A DNA stretch of 42,072 nucleotides. Origin: Treponema sp. Its GTDB lineage: Bacteria > Spirochaetota > Spirochaetia > Treponematales > Treponemataceae. The notes below the pieces were generated by a model. It was not told the DNA's origin. It was given only the letters and a program-made list of their open reading frames with translations, and ran no database searches. The position numbers were made by a program, and so were the translations under genes. Shown here piece by piece: positions 1 to 6,853 of this stretch (position 1 is its first letter; every line of letters starts with the position of its first letter). The DNA lies in contig JAFLSQ010000019.1 in assembly GCA_022510865.1 (NCBI GenBank), forward strand, positions 1 to 42,072. Direction: 5' to 3'.

Positions 1-168
1 ACGGAATACGGAATACGGAATACGGAATACGGAATACGGAATACGGAATACGGAATACGGAATACGGAATACGGAATACGGAATACGGAATACGGAATAC
101 GGAATACGGAATACGGAATACGGAATACGGAATACGGAATACGGAATACGGAATACGGAATACGGAAT
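1..168. repeat. 24 perfect tandem copies of the heptamer ACGGAAT
   Basis: The first 168 bases are exactly 24 identical 7-bp units. The array starts at the window edge, so it may continue to the left. Because 7 is not a multiple of 3, every frame reads the same heptapeptide: TEYGIRN on the plus strand and IPYSVFR on the minus strand. No frame contains a stop. Perfect identity suggests recent expansion by slippage or strict maintenance. No function can be read from it, and an assembly artefact at a contig end is possible. Confidence 0.97.
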
Positions 169-352
169 TTTGCGCCGGGCGGATGTGCCATGTCAAGTAG
201 TTTTTCGCAGAATCATGACTTTTTGCAATCATGTTTGCATTCTAATATGACCGTGGGTGGATGTCAAGGAAAAACATCTGTCAAAAAAAACGCAGGCCGG
301 CGGTCTTTTGTACGAGCAGGACTAGTAATCCTTTCGCTTTGTCTTATTTTGA
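169..352 (-). pseudogene. Decayed partial copy of rpsU tail, terminator, promoter and antitoxin start
   Basis: On the minus strand this segment repeats the order found at about 860-1014. First comes the last codons of rpsU (KTKRKDY and a TAG stop, compared with KTERKDY), then a degenerate version of the rpsU terminator, then a promoter (TTGACA at 262-267, 17-bp spacer, TAGAAT at 239-244). Last is an ATG at 232 starting M-I-A-K-S, compared with M-Q-A-K-S in the intact antitoxin. About 12 bases including the AGGAGG ribosome site are missing, and homology stops after about 20 bases. The frame then runs open into the ACGGAAT array. It reads as the beginning of a second toxin-antitoxin unit that lost its body. 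The promoter still looks usable. Confidence 0.7.
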
Positions 353-377
353 TAGGGAATGAGGATGGCGCGTCAAT

Positions 378-638
378 TCATTGACCGTACACATTCTTTC
401 TGTGGCCGACCTCAACGACCAGAATCTCCAGCGCATCGTCCTGAATCCTGCAAAGAATTCTGTAGTCACCCACGCGATACCGCCAGAACCCTGAAAAATT
501 GCCGACAAGCCGTTTGCCGCGCTCGCGTGGGTCTTCCAGTTCCTGGAGTTTAAGAATGAACTTTTTGATTTGCGTCTGCACGGCCTTGTCAAGCCGCAGG
601 AACTGCTTTTCCGCCTTGTCTGAGAAAACGACCCTCAC
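378..638 (-). CDS. RelE/ParE-type toxin of a type II toxin-antitoxin pair
   Basis: An 86-residue basic protein of RelE-superfamily size and pattern. It begins R-V-V-F-S-D-K-A-E-K-Q, has a central G-x-x-R-Y-R-V-G-D-Y-R-I-L strand pair, and ends V-G-H-R-K-N-V-Y, the usual RelE C-terminus. RelE toxins are ribosome-dependent mRNA endonucleases; ParE relatives attack gyrase, so the target is uncertain. The chosen start is the GTG at 638. It overlaps the antitoxin stop in GTGA, giving translational coupling. A longer in-frame ATG at 707 lies inside the antitoxin and is unlikely. The pair is transcribed as antitoxin then toxin from the promoter at 899-927. The gene sits just downstream of rpsU, whose 3' end is partly duplicated on its other side. 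Confidence 0.85.
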   Translation of the reverse strand: MRVVFSDKAEKQFLRLDKAVQTQIKKFILKLQELEDPRERGKRLVGNFSGFWRYRVGDYRILCRIQDDALEILVVEVGHRKNVYGQ

Positions 639-877
639 AACCCGGCCTCTGCGAACACTTCTTCCGCAGAACGGGACTTGCCGCCGCTTTTCTCGTGCTC
701 TTCCCATGCGGCTACGGCATCGTCATAGTCCGCCTTGTCCTCCAGACATTCTGCAAGGTAGTTTTCTGCGGCGCGCGCTAAGAACCAGCTGCGCGAGCAG
801 CCGCGTTCCTTGCAGTAGGAATCTATCTGTGAGCGCAGTTCCGGCCGCGCGGTAAAACTCATGCTTTTTGCCTGCAT
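635..877 (-). CDS. Antitoxin partner of the RelE-type toxin
   Basis: An 80-residue acidic protein. The N-terminal half has a ribbon-helix-helix look (S-F-T-A-R-P-E-L-R-S-Q-I-D, then R-S-W-F-L-A-R-A-A-E-N-Y-L), suited to dimeric DNA binding and autoregulation. The C-terminal half is charged and probably disordered until it binds the toxin. An AGGAGG lies five bases before the ATG at 877, which fixes the start. Its TGA stop overlaps the toxin GTG. The promoter with a 17-bp spacer lies directly upstream. The family within the RHH/RelB/CopG group cannot be settled from sequence reading alone. Confidence 0.8.
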   Translation of the reverse strand: MQAKSMSFTARPELRSQIDSYCKERGCSRSWFLARAAENYLAECLEDKADYDDAVAAWEEHEKSGGKSRSAEEVFAEAGL

Positions 878-898
878 AGCCGCCTCCTGTATGGTTGC

Positions 899-927
899 AT
901 TCTAATATGGATTGTTCCGCAGGTCAA
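899..927 (-). promoter_or_regulatory. Promoter of the toxin-antitoxin operon
   Basis: On the minus strand TTGACC (922-927) and TAGAAT (899-904) are separated by 17 bp. The box follows directly after the rpsU terminator and lies about 21 bases upstream of the antitoxin ATG. A nearly identical promoter (TTGACA-17-TAGAAT) lies in the decayed copy at 239-267. Confidence 0.8.
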
Positions 928-942
928 GGAAAAACATCTGCC

Positions 943-974
943 AAAAAAAAGACCGCCGGCCGGCGGTCTTTTGT
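943..974 (-). terminator. Intrinsic terminator of rpsU
   Basis: A perfect palindrome GACCGCCGG/CCGGCGGTC (951-968), flanked by eight A on one side and TTTT on the other, lies 17 bases after the rpsU stop codon. It could work in both directions. The duplicate at about 281-310 has lost the perfect stem. Confidence 0.9.
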
Positions 975-984
975 AAACGCAGGA

Positions 985-1191
985 CTAGTAGTCCTTTCGC
1001 TCTGTCTTGCGTCTTTTGTTCAGAAGTTTTCTTTCCAAAGTGGTTTTCTTCTGATGGAGGATTGCGGACGGCTTCTCAAAATACTCGCGCTTTTTGTACT
1101 CGCGGATAATGCCTTCCTTCTCAACCATGCGCTTGAAACGCTTGATTGCTTTCTCCAGATTCTCTGAATCATCAACCATGATGGTTGCCAT
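985..1191 (-). CDS. rpsU: 30S ribosomal protein S21
   Basis: A 68-residue very basic protein with the S21 pattern: [16 protein letters not shown], then [17 protein letters not shown], then a lysine/arginine tail ending R-K-D-Y. S21 binds the small subunit near the anti-Shine-Dalgarno region and helps initiation. The start is the ATG at 1191, preceded by AAGGAGGTGAGAACAGC. A longer reading from 1281 runs back into the tRNA and is not real. It lies 58 bases downstream of tRNA-Pro on the same strand and may be co-transcribed. A strong terminator follows. Confidence 0.95.
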   Translation of the reverse strand: MATIMVDDSENLEKAIKRFKRMVEKEGIIREYKKREYFEKPSAILHQKKTTLERKLLNKRRKTERKDY

Positions 1192-1248
1192 GCTGTTCTC
1201 ACCTCCTTTTTCCGGTGGTTCCGACTTGCAGAGTAAGCCTCTGCGGTA

Positions 1249-1321
1249 TCGGGCAAACTGGATTTGAACCAGCGACCTCAACGTCCCGAACGTCGCGCGC
1301 TACCAACTGCGCTATTGCCCG
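1249..1321 (-). tRNA. tRNA-Pro (anticodon CGG)
   Basis: The minus strand folds into a full cloverleaf. The acceptor stem is CGGGCAA/TTGCCCG with A discriminator. The D-arm is GCGC-AGTTGGTA-GCGC. The anticodon stem is CGACG/CGTTG with loop TTCGGGA, the variable loop is AGGTC, and the T-arm is GCTGG-TTCAAAT-CCAGT. The loop gives anticodon CGG, reading CCG. The C at position 1 and the GGGA loop end are typical of proline tRNA. CCA is not encoded. rpsU follows. Confidence 0.95.
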
Positions 1322-1358
1322 AAATAAAATTCATCAGAAAGCGAGACTGTCGCTGGAA

Positions 1359-1471
1359 GCGACCTCAACGTCCCGAACCTGATAATAGCAAATCCGTTAA
1401 AAACAAAGCGTGGAAACGGTTTGTTTAGGATTTACCCACAGACACCGCGCGGTTAACTGCGCTATTGCCCG
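1359..1471 (-). pseudogene. Split tRNA-Pro relic with an insertion
   Basis: Two pieces repeat the neighbouring tRNA-Pro. Bases 1447-1471 match its acceptor and D-arm (TTGCCCG and TAGCGCAGTT complements), and 1359-1378 match 20 of 20 bases of its anticodon-loop and variable region (1272-1291). Between them are about 68 foreign bases, and the D-arm has lost its loop. The T-arm is replaced by a GTCGCT/AGCGAC hairpin. It cannot give a normal tRNA and reads as a duplicated gene broken by an insertion. Confidence 0.75.
1390..1433. repeat. Hairpin-forming insert in the tRNA relic
   Basis: The inserted segment carries nested inverted arms: AAATCC (1390-1395) with GGATTT (1428-1433), and AAACAAA (1401-1407) with TTTGTTT (1420-1426). 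It resembles a tiny palindromic repeat element. No second copy was seen in this window. Confidence 0.5.
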
Positions 1472-1478
1472 TTTTGAT

Positions 1479-1506
1479 AAAAAAAGCCTCCCTGCTGCGG
1501 AAGGCT
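1479..1506 (-). terminator. Intrinsic terminator after tRNA-Asp
   Basis: On the minus strand AGCCTTCC pairs with GGGAGGCT (one G-U) around a six-base loop. A run of T follows, three bases after the tRNA-Asp 3' end. Confidence 0.85.
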
Positions 1507-1509
1507 TAG

Positions 1510-1583
1510 CGCGAGCGGCGGGGCTCGAACCCGCGATCTCCGGCGTGACAGGCCAGCGCGATAACCAGCTTCGCTACGCCCGC
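1510..1583 (-). tRNA. tRNA-Asp (anticodon GTC)
   Basis: Full cloverleaf on the minus strand. The acceptor is GCGGGCG/CGCTCGC with G discriminator. The D-arm is GCGA...TCGC. The anticodon stem is CTGGC/GCCGG with loop CTGTCAC, and the T-arm is GCGGG-TTCGAGC-CCCGC. Anticodon GTC with G discriminator is aspartate. A consensus promoter lies 12 bases upstream and a terminator directly downstream. Confidence 0.95.
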
Positions 1584-1595
1584 GTGACATTGCAC

Positions 1596-1624
1596 ATACT
1601 ATCGGATATAGCGTTTTGTGTCAA
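1596..1624 (-). promoter_or_regulatory. Promoter of tRNA-Asp
   Basis: TTGACA (1619-1624), a 17-bp spacer and TAGTAT (1596-1601) on the minus strand. The tRNA 5' end lies 12 bases downstream of the -10 box. Confidence 0.85.
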
Positions 1625-1673
1625 TAAGATATGCAGAAAAAATCAAAAAATATTCAAGGACGATTGCCGCCCG

Positions 1674-2351
1674 CTACCCGGCAAAATATTCAGCGTACTT
1701 TTTGCGCAGCTCCTGCTCATCAAGATAAAGGTGCTTTAGGTGCGTCTCAATCAGCTCTTTGATTCCGGTGCGGTCGTGCGCCCGGAAATGCTCCAGAATC
1801 CGCTTGTGCTCCTCAACAATCACCGAAATGTCTGCGGTGTGCAGGTGAAGCTCCCTCACGCGGTCATGGTGGATGTTCATCAGCTGTATCATGCTGTAGC
1901 AGCGCATTTTGTTCGTCATTTTATAGATGTATTTGTGGAACGAGTTGTCAAGCGACATGATTTTTTCGGCGTTGCCTTTGCCAAGGTAGAATTCCTGCAA
2001 ATTGATGTTGTCGTCCAGCTGCCGGATGTCGTCGTCAGTCGCGGAGGCGCAGGCAAGCTCGGTCACGGCGGATTCCAGCGTCGAGCGGAAGAAAACGGCC
2101 TCCTCCACAAGGCTCATGTCAATCAGGCTGATTCGGCTGCCTCTTTGCGGCAGAATCTCGATGATTTTTGTTTGCGCAAGCTCCTGGAACGCCTCGTGAA
2201 CCGGCGTGCGCGACAGTCCTAGCTCGTCGGCGATGTCCTGCTCGCTTATCATGCTGCCGGGCTTAAGCTCCAGAGTGATTATGCCCTGTCTGATTGCCCT
2301 GAGCGCGAATTCCCGGTTTGATTCTTTTGGCAGTTTGCTGATGTTTCTCAT
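1674..2351 (-). CDS. GntR-family transcription regulator, FadR/FCD type
   Basis: A 225-residue regulator. Residues about 10-75 form the GntR winged helix (S-E-Q-D-I-A-D-E-L-G-L-S-R-T-P-V-H-E-A-F-Q). Residues about 90-215 are all-helical and fit the FCD ligand domain, with histidine-rich positions (F-H-K-Y, H-H-D-R-V-R-E, E-T-H-L) that often bind a metal and a small acid or sugar ligand. It starts seven bases after the AraC-type gene and is probably co-transcribed with it; AAGGA precedes the ATG. The pair is divergent from an ABC exporter and a GH43 enzyme, so control of that operon by a sugar-derived signal is a reasonable inference. Confidence 0.88.
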   Translation of the reverse strand: MRNISKLPKESNREFALRAIRQGIITLELKPGSMISEQDIADELGLSRTPVHEAFQELAQTKIIEILPQRGSRISLIDMSLVEEAVFFRSTLESAVTELACASATDDDIRQLDDNINLQEFYLGKGNAEKIMSLDNSFHKYIYKMTNKMRCYSMIQLMNIHHDRVRELHLHTADISVIVEEHKRILEHFRAHDRTGIKELIETHLKHLYLDEQELRKKYAEYFAG

Positions 2352-2357
2352 CTGATT

Positions 2358-3230
2358 TCATCCTTTTGATTGCCTGCGTTGCTTTGGCGTGATGTTCCTT
2401 ATTTTCTTGTAAGTGCGGATGAAATGGCTTGCGTCTGTGAAGCCGGTCTCCTGGCTTATGTAGTTCAGCGTTTTGTCGGTGTATAAAAGCAGGGTGTCCG
2501 CCTTGCAAATCCGCACGAATTCGATGTATTCCTTGCAGGTCTTGCCGAACTGCGCCTTGAACTGCTTTGCGAAATTCGAGTAGCACATCCCGCATTTTGA
2601 CGCCAGCTCCTCAATGTTGATGTTCTCGGCGGAATGCTTGTCTATGTACTCCAGCACAGAGAAATCCTTGTTGGAGAAATTATCAAAAGTGGATTTTGTG
2701 GAGAAATGAAAGCCCTGTCGCAGCCAAATCCTTATAAGCTCTGTGATTATGAGGCTTATCATCGAGGCGACTTTTATGTCGTAGCCGAACGCGCGGTGCT
2801 GTGTCTCCCAGATGCAGTTCTCAAAAAAAAGCTTCACAGGATTGAAGCGCAGCTCGTGCGCGGTGATAAGGTTTGTGGCGGAGTTGTCTTTTGTGGCGCG
2901 GTCAAGGAGTTTGGGCAGTTTTGGCGAGCCTGGCGTTGTGTTCGAGAGAATCATGTCATCGAATTTGATGACATAAAAATAAGGCTTGTCCGGCCGCTCC
3001 TCTTTCACAGGATGATCAAGGAATGCGTGGACCTGCTTCGGGTGAAAAATAATCATATCCCCGGGATTTATGGTGAACTGCTGGCCGTCAACCTCCGCAA
3101 AAAGAATCCCGCTCACAAGGTAGACCATCTCTGTGAAATAATGCCAGTGGGGCTTGACGTATTTCCAGTCCCCGGGAAACGCCTGGAAAGGCGCGTTCAG
3201 GCTGTCACTGTACTCAAAAAGATCGTCCAT
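2358..3230 (-). CDS. AraC-family regulator with cupin sensor domain
   Basis: A 290-residue protein. The N-terminal part (about 20-120) is a cupin-like barrel (K-P-H-W-H-Y-F-T-E, then I-N-P-G-D-M-I-I-F-H-P) that probably binds a sugar. The C-terminal part (about 185-285) is the double helix-turn-helix of AraC/XylS proteins, with A-S-K-C-G-M-C-Y-S-N-F-A-K-Q-F-K followed by I-S-Q-E-T-G-F-T-D-A-S-H-F-I-R-T-Y-K-K. The start ATG at 3230 has GGAGCGAG upstream. It is the first gene of a two-regulator unit and lies about 100 bp from the divergent ABC/GH43 operon. Regulators of this type usually activate nearby glycoside-use genes; the ligand is not known. Confidence 0.9.
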   Translation of the reverse strand: MDDLFEYSDSLNAPFQAFPGDWKYVKPHWHYFTEMVYLVSGILFAEVDGQQFTINPGDMIIFHPKQVHAFLDHPVKEERPDKPYFYVIKFDDMILSNTTPGSPKLPKLLDRATKDNSATNLITAHELRFNPVKLFFENCIWETQHRAFGYDIKVASMISLIITELIRIWLRQGFHFSTKSTFDNFSNKDFSVLEYIDKHSAENINIEELASKCGMCYSNFAKQFKAQFGKTCKEYIEFVRICKADTLLLYTDKTLNYISQETGFTDASHFIRTYKKIRNITPKQRRQSKG

Positions 3231-3329
3231 TCTCGCTCCATAGAGATTTATACAATAATTCTCATCTTTTTTTATATCACGGAAATAAAACTAATGCTAG
3301 AGTGGACGCTGAGGTTTACAGGAGTTTTT

Positions 3330-5069
3330 ATGAAAAAGAAGGGTGCTTTTTCTTGGATTTGGTCGTATGTGAGACGATACCGCTTTCTGATGGCCACGGG
3401 GCTGTCGCTCAGCGTGATTGTCGCCGCGCTCGGAATGGTGAACCCGATTGTCACCGGCAATATCGTGGACAAGGTGATTCAGGGCGGCCAGCACGCCCTG
3501 CTTCTGCGGCTCATCCTGATTATGGTGGGCACTACGCTTGGAAAATCAGTCCTGCGCTACACATATCAGGTGATTTTCGAGCACTGCTCGCAGAATGTCA
3601 TACTGAAAATGCGGCAGGATTTATACGCCCACATCCAGACTCTGGATTTCTCCTGGTATGACGGGGCGCACTCGGGCAACGTCATGACGCTGCTCACTTC
3701 CGATTTGGACAGGGTGCGCCATTTTGTGGCATGGGTCTTGTATCAGATTCTTGAGAATTCACTCATTTATATTTTCTCAATTCTCACGCTTTCTTCAATA
3801 AACTGGAAGCTTACGCTCGCTTTCATGGTGATTGCTCCGCCGGTGATTTTTCTGGTGCAGAAGTTCAAGATTCACATCCGCCCGGCGCACCTTGCGGTGC
3901 GCGATCAGTTCGCGGTGCTGAACACGCGCGTGGGCGAGAACATCGAAGGAAACCGCGTCGTGAAAGCCTTTGTGCGCGAGAATTATGAGATTGACCGATT
4001 TGATTCCGAGAACGAGAAATTCCGTGATGTTGCCGTTGAGAATGCGGATGTCCGCGTGAAATACACCCCGTGGATTGACGCGCTCTGCGGAATCCTCCCG
4101 GTGATTCTGATTCTTTTCGGCGGCTATCTTGTGATGCGTGGCGAGGTGACAATCGGGCAGCTGGTCACTTTCAACGGCCTGATGTGGGCGTTCACGCAGC
4201 CAATCAATATGTTCGGAAATCTTGTTGACAATATGCAGAATTTCGGCGCGTCGCAGGACAGGCTCTATGAGCTTTGGTGCGCCGAGCCAAAAATCAAGAA
4301 CCGAACTTCTGATGATGGCAGCGTTCCCGTGAAGAGTGACGCGCCTGTATCCGGCAAGGTTGAGTTCCGCAACGTGAGCTTTGCGTACAACGAGACGCCA
4401 GTCCTCAAAAATCTGAATTTTGTGATTGAGCCGGGCAGGACAGTCGGCATTCTGGGACCAACCGGTGCGGGAAAATCCACCGTGGCAAACCTTCTGTGCC
4501 GCTATTATGATGTCACCTCCGGGGAAGTTCTGATAGACGGGATTGACGTGCGCGACTACGACTTGCAGTATCTGCGCCGTAATGTCGGGATTACGATGCA
4601 GGAGGCCTTTTTGTTCAGCGACACGGTTGAGGGGAACATCGCGTTCGGGAATATTGACGCAAGTTTTGAGGAGGTTGAGCGCGCCGCGGAGCTTGCCCGC
4701 GTCAAGGAGTTCATAGGCGACCTCACCGACGGCTACGACACGATTGTGGGTGAGCGCGGAGTGGGACTTAGCGGCGGCCAGAAACAGCGAATCGCGCTGG
4801 CAAGGCTTTTCCTCGCGAACCCGAAAATCATGATTCTTGATGACACGACCAGCGCGGTTGACAACGACACGGAGAAAAAAATCCGCGAGTCAATCAAAAA
4901 GCAGAGCGACGGTCACACAACTTTCATCATAAGTCACAGGGTCTCATCGTTTGAGAATGCCGATGTGATTCTTGTGATTCAGAACGGCCAGATTACTCAG
5001 AGCGGGACGCATGAGCAGCTGATGGCCCAGGACGGATATTACAGGCAGGTTTGGGAGGAGCAGAACTGA
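3330..5069 (+). CDS. ABC exporter half-transporter with degenerate catalytic residue
   Basis: A 579-residue fused membrane and ATPase protein of the multidrug-exporter type. About six helices fill residues 15-300 and the nucleotide-binding domain fills about 335-575. Walker A is G-P-T-G-A-G-K-S (376-383) and the signature is L-S-G-G-Q (480-484). Walker B ends L-D-D (503-505), so Asp replaces the usual catalytic Glu. The partner gene has Glu but an altered signature. This reciprocal pattern is that of heterodimeric exporters with one weakened ATP site (TM287/288, BmrCD). The start is the ATG at 3330 with AGGAG upstream; the open frame extends back to 2634 only by chance. It overlaps the next gene by one base. 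The substrate is unknown; the GH43 gene behind it suggests, but does not prove, a carbohydrate link. Confidence 0.92.
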   Translation: MKKKGAFSWIWSYVRRYRFLMATGLSLSVIVAALGMVNPIVTGNIVDKVIQGGQHALLLRLILIMVGTTLGKSVLRYTYQVIFEHCSQNVILKMRQDLYAHIQTLDFSWYDGAHSGNVMTLLTSDLDRVRHFVAWVLYQILENSLIYIFSILTLSSINWKLTLAFMVIAPPVIFLVQKFKIHIRPAHLAVRDQFAVLNTRVGENIEGNRVVKAFVRENYEIDRFDSENEKFRDVAVENADVRVKYTPWIDALCGILPVILILFGGYLVMRGEVTIGQLVTFNGLMWAFTQPINMFGNLVDNMQNFGASQDRLYELWCAEPKIKNRTSDDGSVPVKSDAPVSGKVEFRNVSFAYNETPVLKNLNFVIEPGRTVGILGPTGAGKSTVANLLCRYYDVTSGEVLIDGIDVRDYDLQYLRRNVGITMQEAFLFSDTVEGNIAFGNIDASFEEVERAAELARVKEFIGDLTDGYDTIVGERGVGLSGGQKQRIALARLFLANPKIMILDDTTSAVDNDTEKKIRESIKKQSDGHTTFIISHRVSSFENADVILVIQNGQITQSGTHEQLMAQDGYYRQVWEEQN

Positions 5070-6844
5070 TGGCAAGGAATAAATTTGACGCAGACGAAGA
5101 GATTGAGCAGAAATTTGACGCGCACATAATCATGCGGCTTTTCAGGTGGATTAAGCCGTTCCGCGGGTGGATGGTGCTCTCCTGCGTCCTCATGCTGCTC
5201 TCATCCGCAATAAGCCTCACAAGTCCGTATCTTATCCGCATGGCGATTGACAAGGCGATTCCGGCAAAAGATTTCCGGATGCTCGTGATTCTCTCGGCGA
5301 TTCTCCTTGTCTCCACGCTCGTCGTGAGGATTCTTCTTGCGGAGAAACTCAAGATTATGACGCGGGTTGCGCAGAAAATCATTGTGAACGTGCGCAAGGA
5401 TGTCTTCACAAAATTGCAGAACCTGCCGTTCACGTATTTTGACAGCCGCCCTCACGGAAAAATCCTGATTCGCGTGGTGAACTACGTGAATTCGCTGTCT
5501 GACTTGCTTTCCAACGGGATTATCCAGCTGATTTCTGATTTGTTCACGCTCGTCGTAATCATAATTTTCATGCTTGTGATTGATGTGAAGCTTACGCTCG
5601 TTTGCATGGCGGTGCTCCCGATTCTGATTGTCGTGCTCATCGCGATGAAGCGCAGGCAGCACGAGGCGTGGAAGCAGGAGAGCTACAAACGCTCGAATCT
5701 GACCGCGTACATTTCCGAGAGCCTGAACGGTATGAAAATCACACAGAGTTTTGCCCGCGAGGAAGTGAACCAGGGGATTTTCAACGACTTGTGCCGCAAG
5801 TGCAAGCAGGTCTGGATTCGCGCGGTGAACATCAACAACATAATCTGGCCGGTGGTTGACAATCTCTCTACGCTTGGCGTTGCGCTTGTGTACATGGCGG
5901 GAATCGCGTGGCTTGGCGACGGAATGGGCGGAACGGTCACAATCGGTACGCTGGTCGCGTTCGCAGGTTACATCTGGCGTTTCTGGGCGCCGATTCAGAA
6001 CCTTGGCAACTTCTACAATTCCATGGTGACTACCGGCGCGTATGTCGAGCGGATTTTTGAGCTTCTGGATGAGAGGGAGGACATCACCGACAAGGCTGAC
6101 GCGAAGATTCTCCCCCCGATTCGCGGTCACGTCACGTTCGATAACGTCACGTTCTCTTACGAGCAGGGAAATCCTGTGCTTAAAAACGTGGAATTTGTCA
6201 TAAATCCCGGGATGACTGTCGCGATTGTGGGACCAACCGGGGCCGGCAAGACAACAATCGTGAATCTGCTGACCAGGTTTTATAATCCGGATGACGGCAG
6301 AATTCTGATTGACGGGCTTGACATTCAGGATTTGCAGATTAAGTCCATCAGAAAGCAGGTGGGCGTGATGTTGCAGGACTCGTTTCTTTTTTCCGGCACG
6401 ATTATGGAGAACATCCGCTACGGAAGGCTTGATGCCACCGACGAGGACTGCATTGCCGCGGCAAAAACTGTTCAGGCGCATGATTTTATAACCGCGTTCC
6501 CCGATGGCTATGATACCAAACTCAGCGCGAACGGCGGTGGTCTTTCCCAGGGGCAGAAGCAGCTCATCAGTTTTGCGCGCGTTCTTTTGAGCGACCCGCG
6601 CATACTCATTCTGGATGAGGCCACGTCATCGGTTGACACTCACACAGAGAAGGCGTTGCAGCAGGGTTTGGGCGAGCTTTTGAAAGGACGCACTAGTTTT
6701 ATCATCGCGCACAGGCTGTCCACAATCCGCAACGCGGACATAATTTTCTATGTGGATCACGGTCAGATTGTTGAGAGCGGCAACCACGAGCAGATGGTGA
6801 GCCTTGGCGGAAATTACGCTAAAATGGTCAGCATAAAAAGGTAG
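5069..6844 (+). CDS. ABC exporter half-transporter, catalytically complete partner
   Basis: A 591-residue partner of the preceding gene. A membrane domain with about six helices comes first (roughly residues 30-315), then the ATPase with Walker A G-P-T-G-A-G-K-T (388-395), signature L-S-Q-G-Q (492-496) and Walker B L-D-E (515-517). The catalytic Glu is present, while the signature has Gln for the second Gly. The two changes in the pair should fall in the same composite ATP site, leaving one consensus site. Start and stop overlap as TGATG at 5067-5071, with GGGAGGAG upstream, so the two proteins are likely made in equal amounts. Confidence 0.92.
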   Translation: MARNKFDADEEIEQKFDAHIIMRLFRWIKPFRGWMVLSCVLMLLSSAISLTSPYLIRMAIDKAIPAKDFRMLVILSAILLVSTLVVRILLAEKLKIMTRVAQKIIVNVRKDVFTKLQNLPFTYFDSRPHGKILIRVVNYVNSLSDLLSNGIIQLISDLFTLVVIIIFMLVIDVKLTLVCMAVLPILIVVLIAMKRRQHEAWKQESYKRSNLTAYISESLNGMKITQSFAREEVNQGIFNDLCRKCKQVWIRAVNINNIIWPVVDNLSTLGVALVYMAGIAWLGDGMGGTVTIGTLVAFAGYIWRFWAPIQNLGNFYNSMVTTGAYVERIFELLDEREDITDKADAKILPPIRGHVTFDNVTFSYEQGNPVLKNVEFVINPGMTVAIVGPTGAGKTTIVNLLTRFYNPDDGRILIDGLDIQDLQIKSIRKQVGVMLQDSFLFSGTIMENIRYGRLDATDEDCIAAAKTVQAHDFITAFPDGYDTKLSANGGGLSQGQKQLISFARVLLSDPRILILDEATSSVDTHTEKALQQGLGELLKGRTSFIIAHRLSTIRNADIIFYVDHGQIVESGNHEQMVSLGGNYAKMVSIKR

Positions 6845-6853
6845 AGGAATAAG

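Noticed and set aside
1..168. CRISPR array
   Set aside because: Units are seven bases with no spacers.
1..232. Protein made of repeated I-P-Y-S-V-F-R units from the ATG at 232
   Set aside because: The frame is open only because a heptamer repeat has no stops; the ribosome site is deleted, so no product is claimed.
190..384. 64-codon plus-strand frame through the rpsU tail duplicate
   Set aside because: It is the antisense reading of the duplicated terminator and promoter; the same reading appears at 895-1167 opposite rpsU.
2634..3329. N-terminal extension of the ABC exporter
   Set aside because: The extra 232 residues are antisense to the AraC-type gene; the ATG at 3330 has a proper ribosome site and begins a normal exporter.
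5201..6481. 426-codon open frame on the minus strand
   Set aside because: It lies wholly opposite the ABC exporter gene, whose motifs are intact; the antisense frame is low in hydrophobic order and has no family features.
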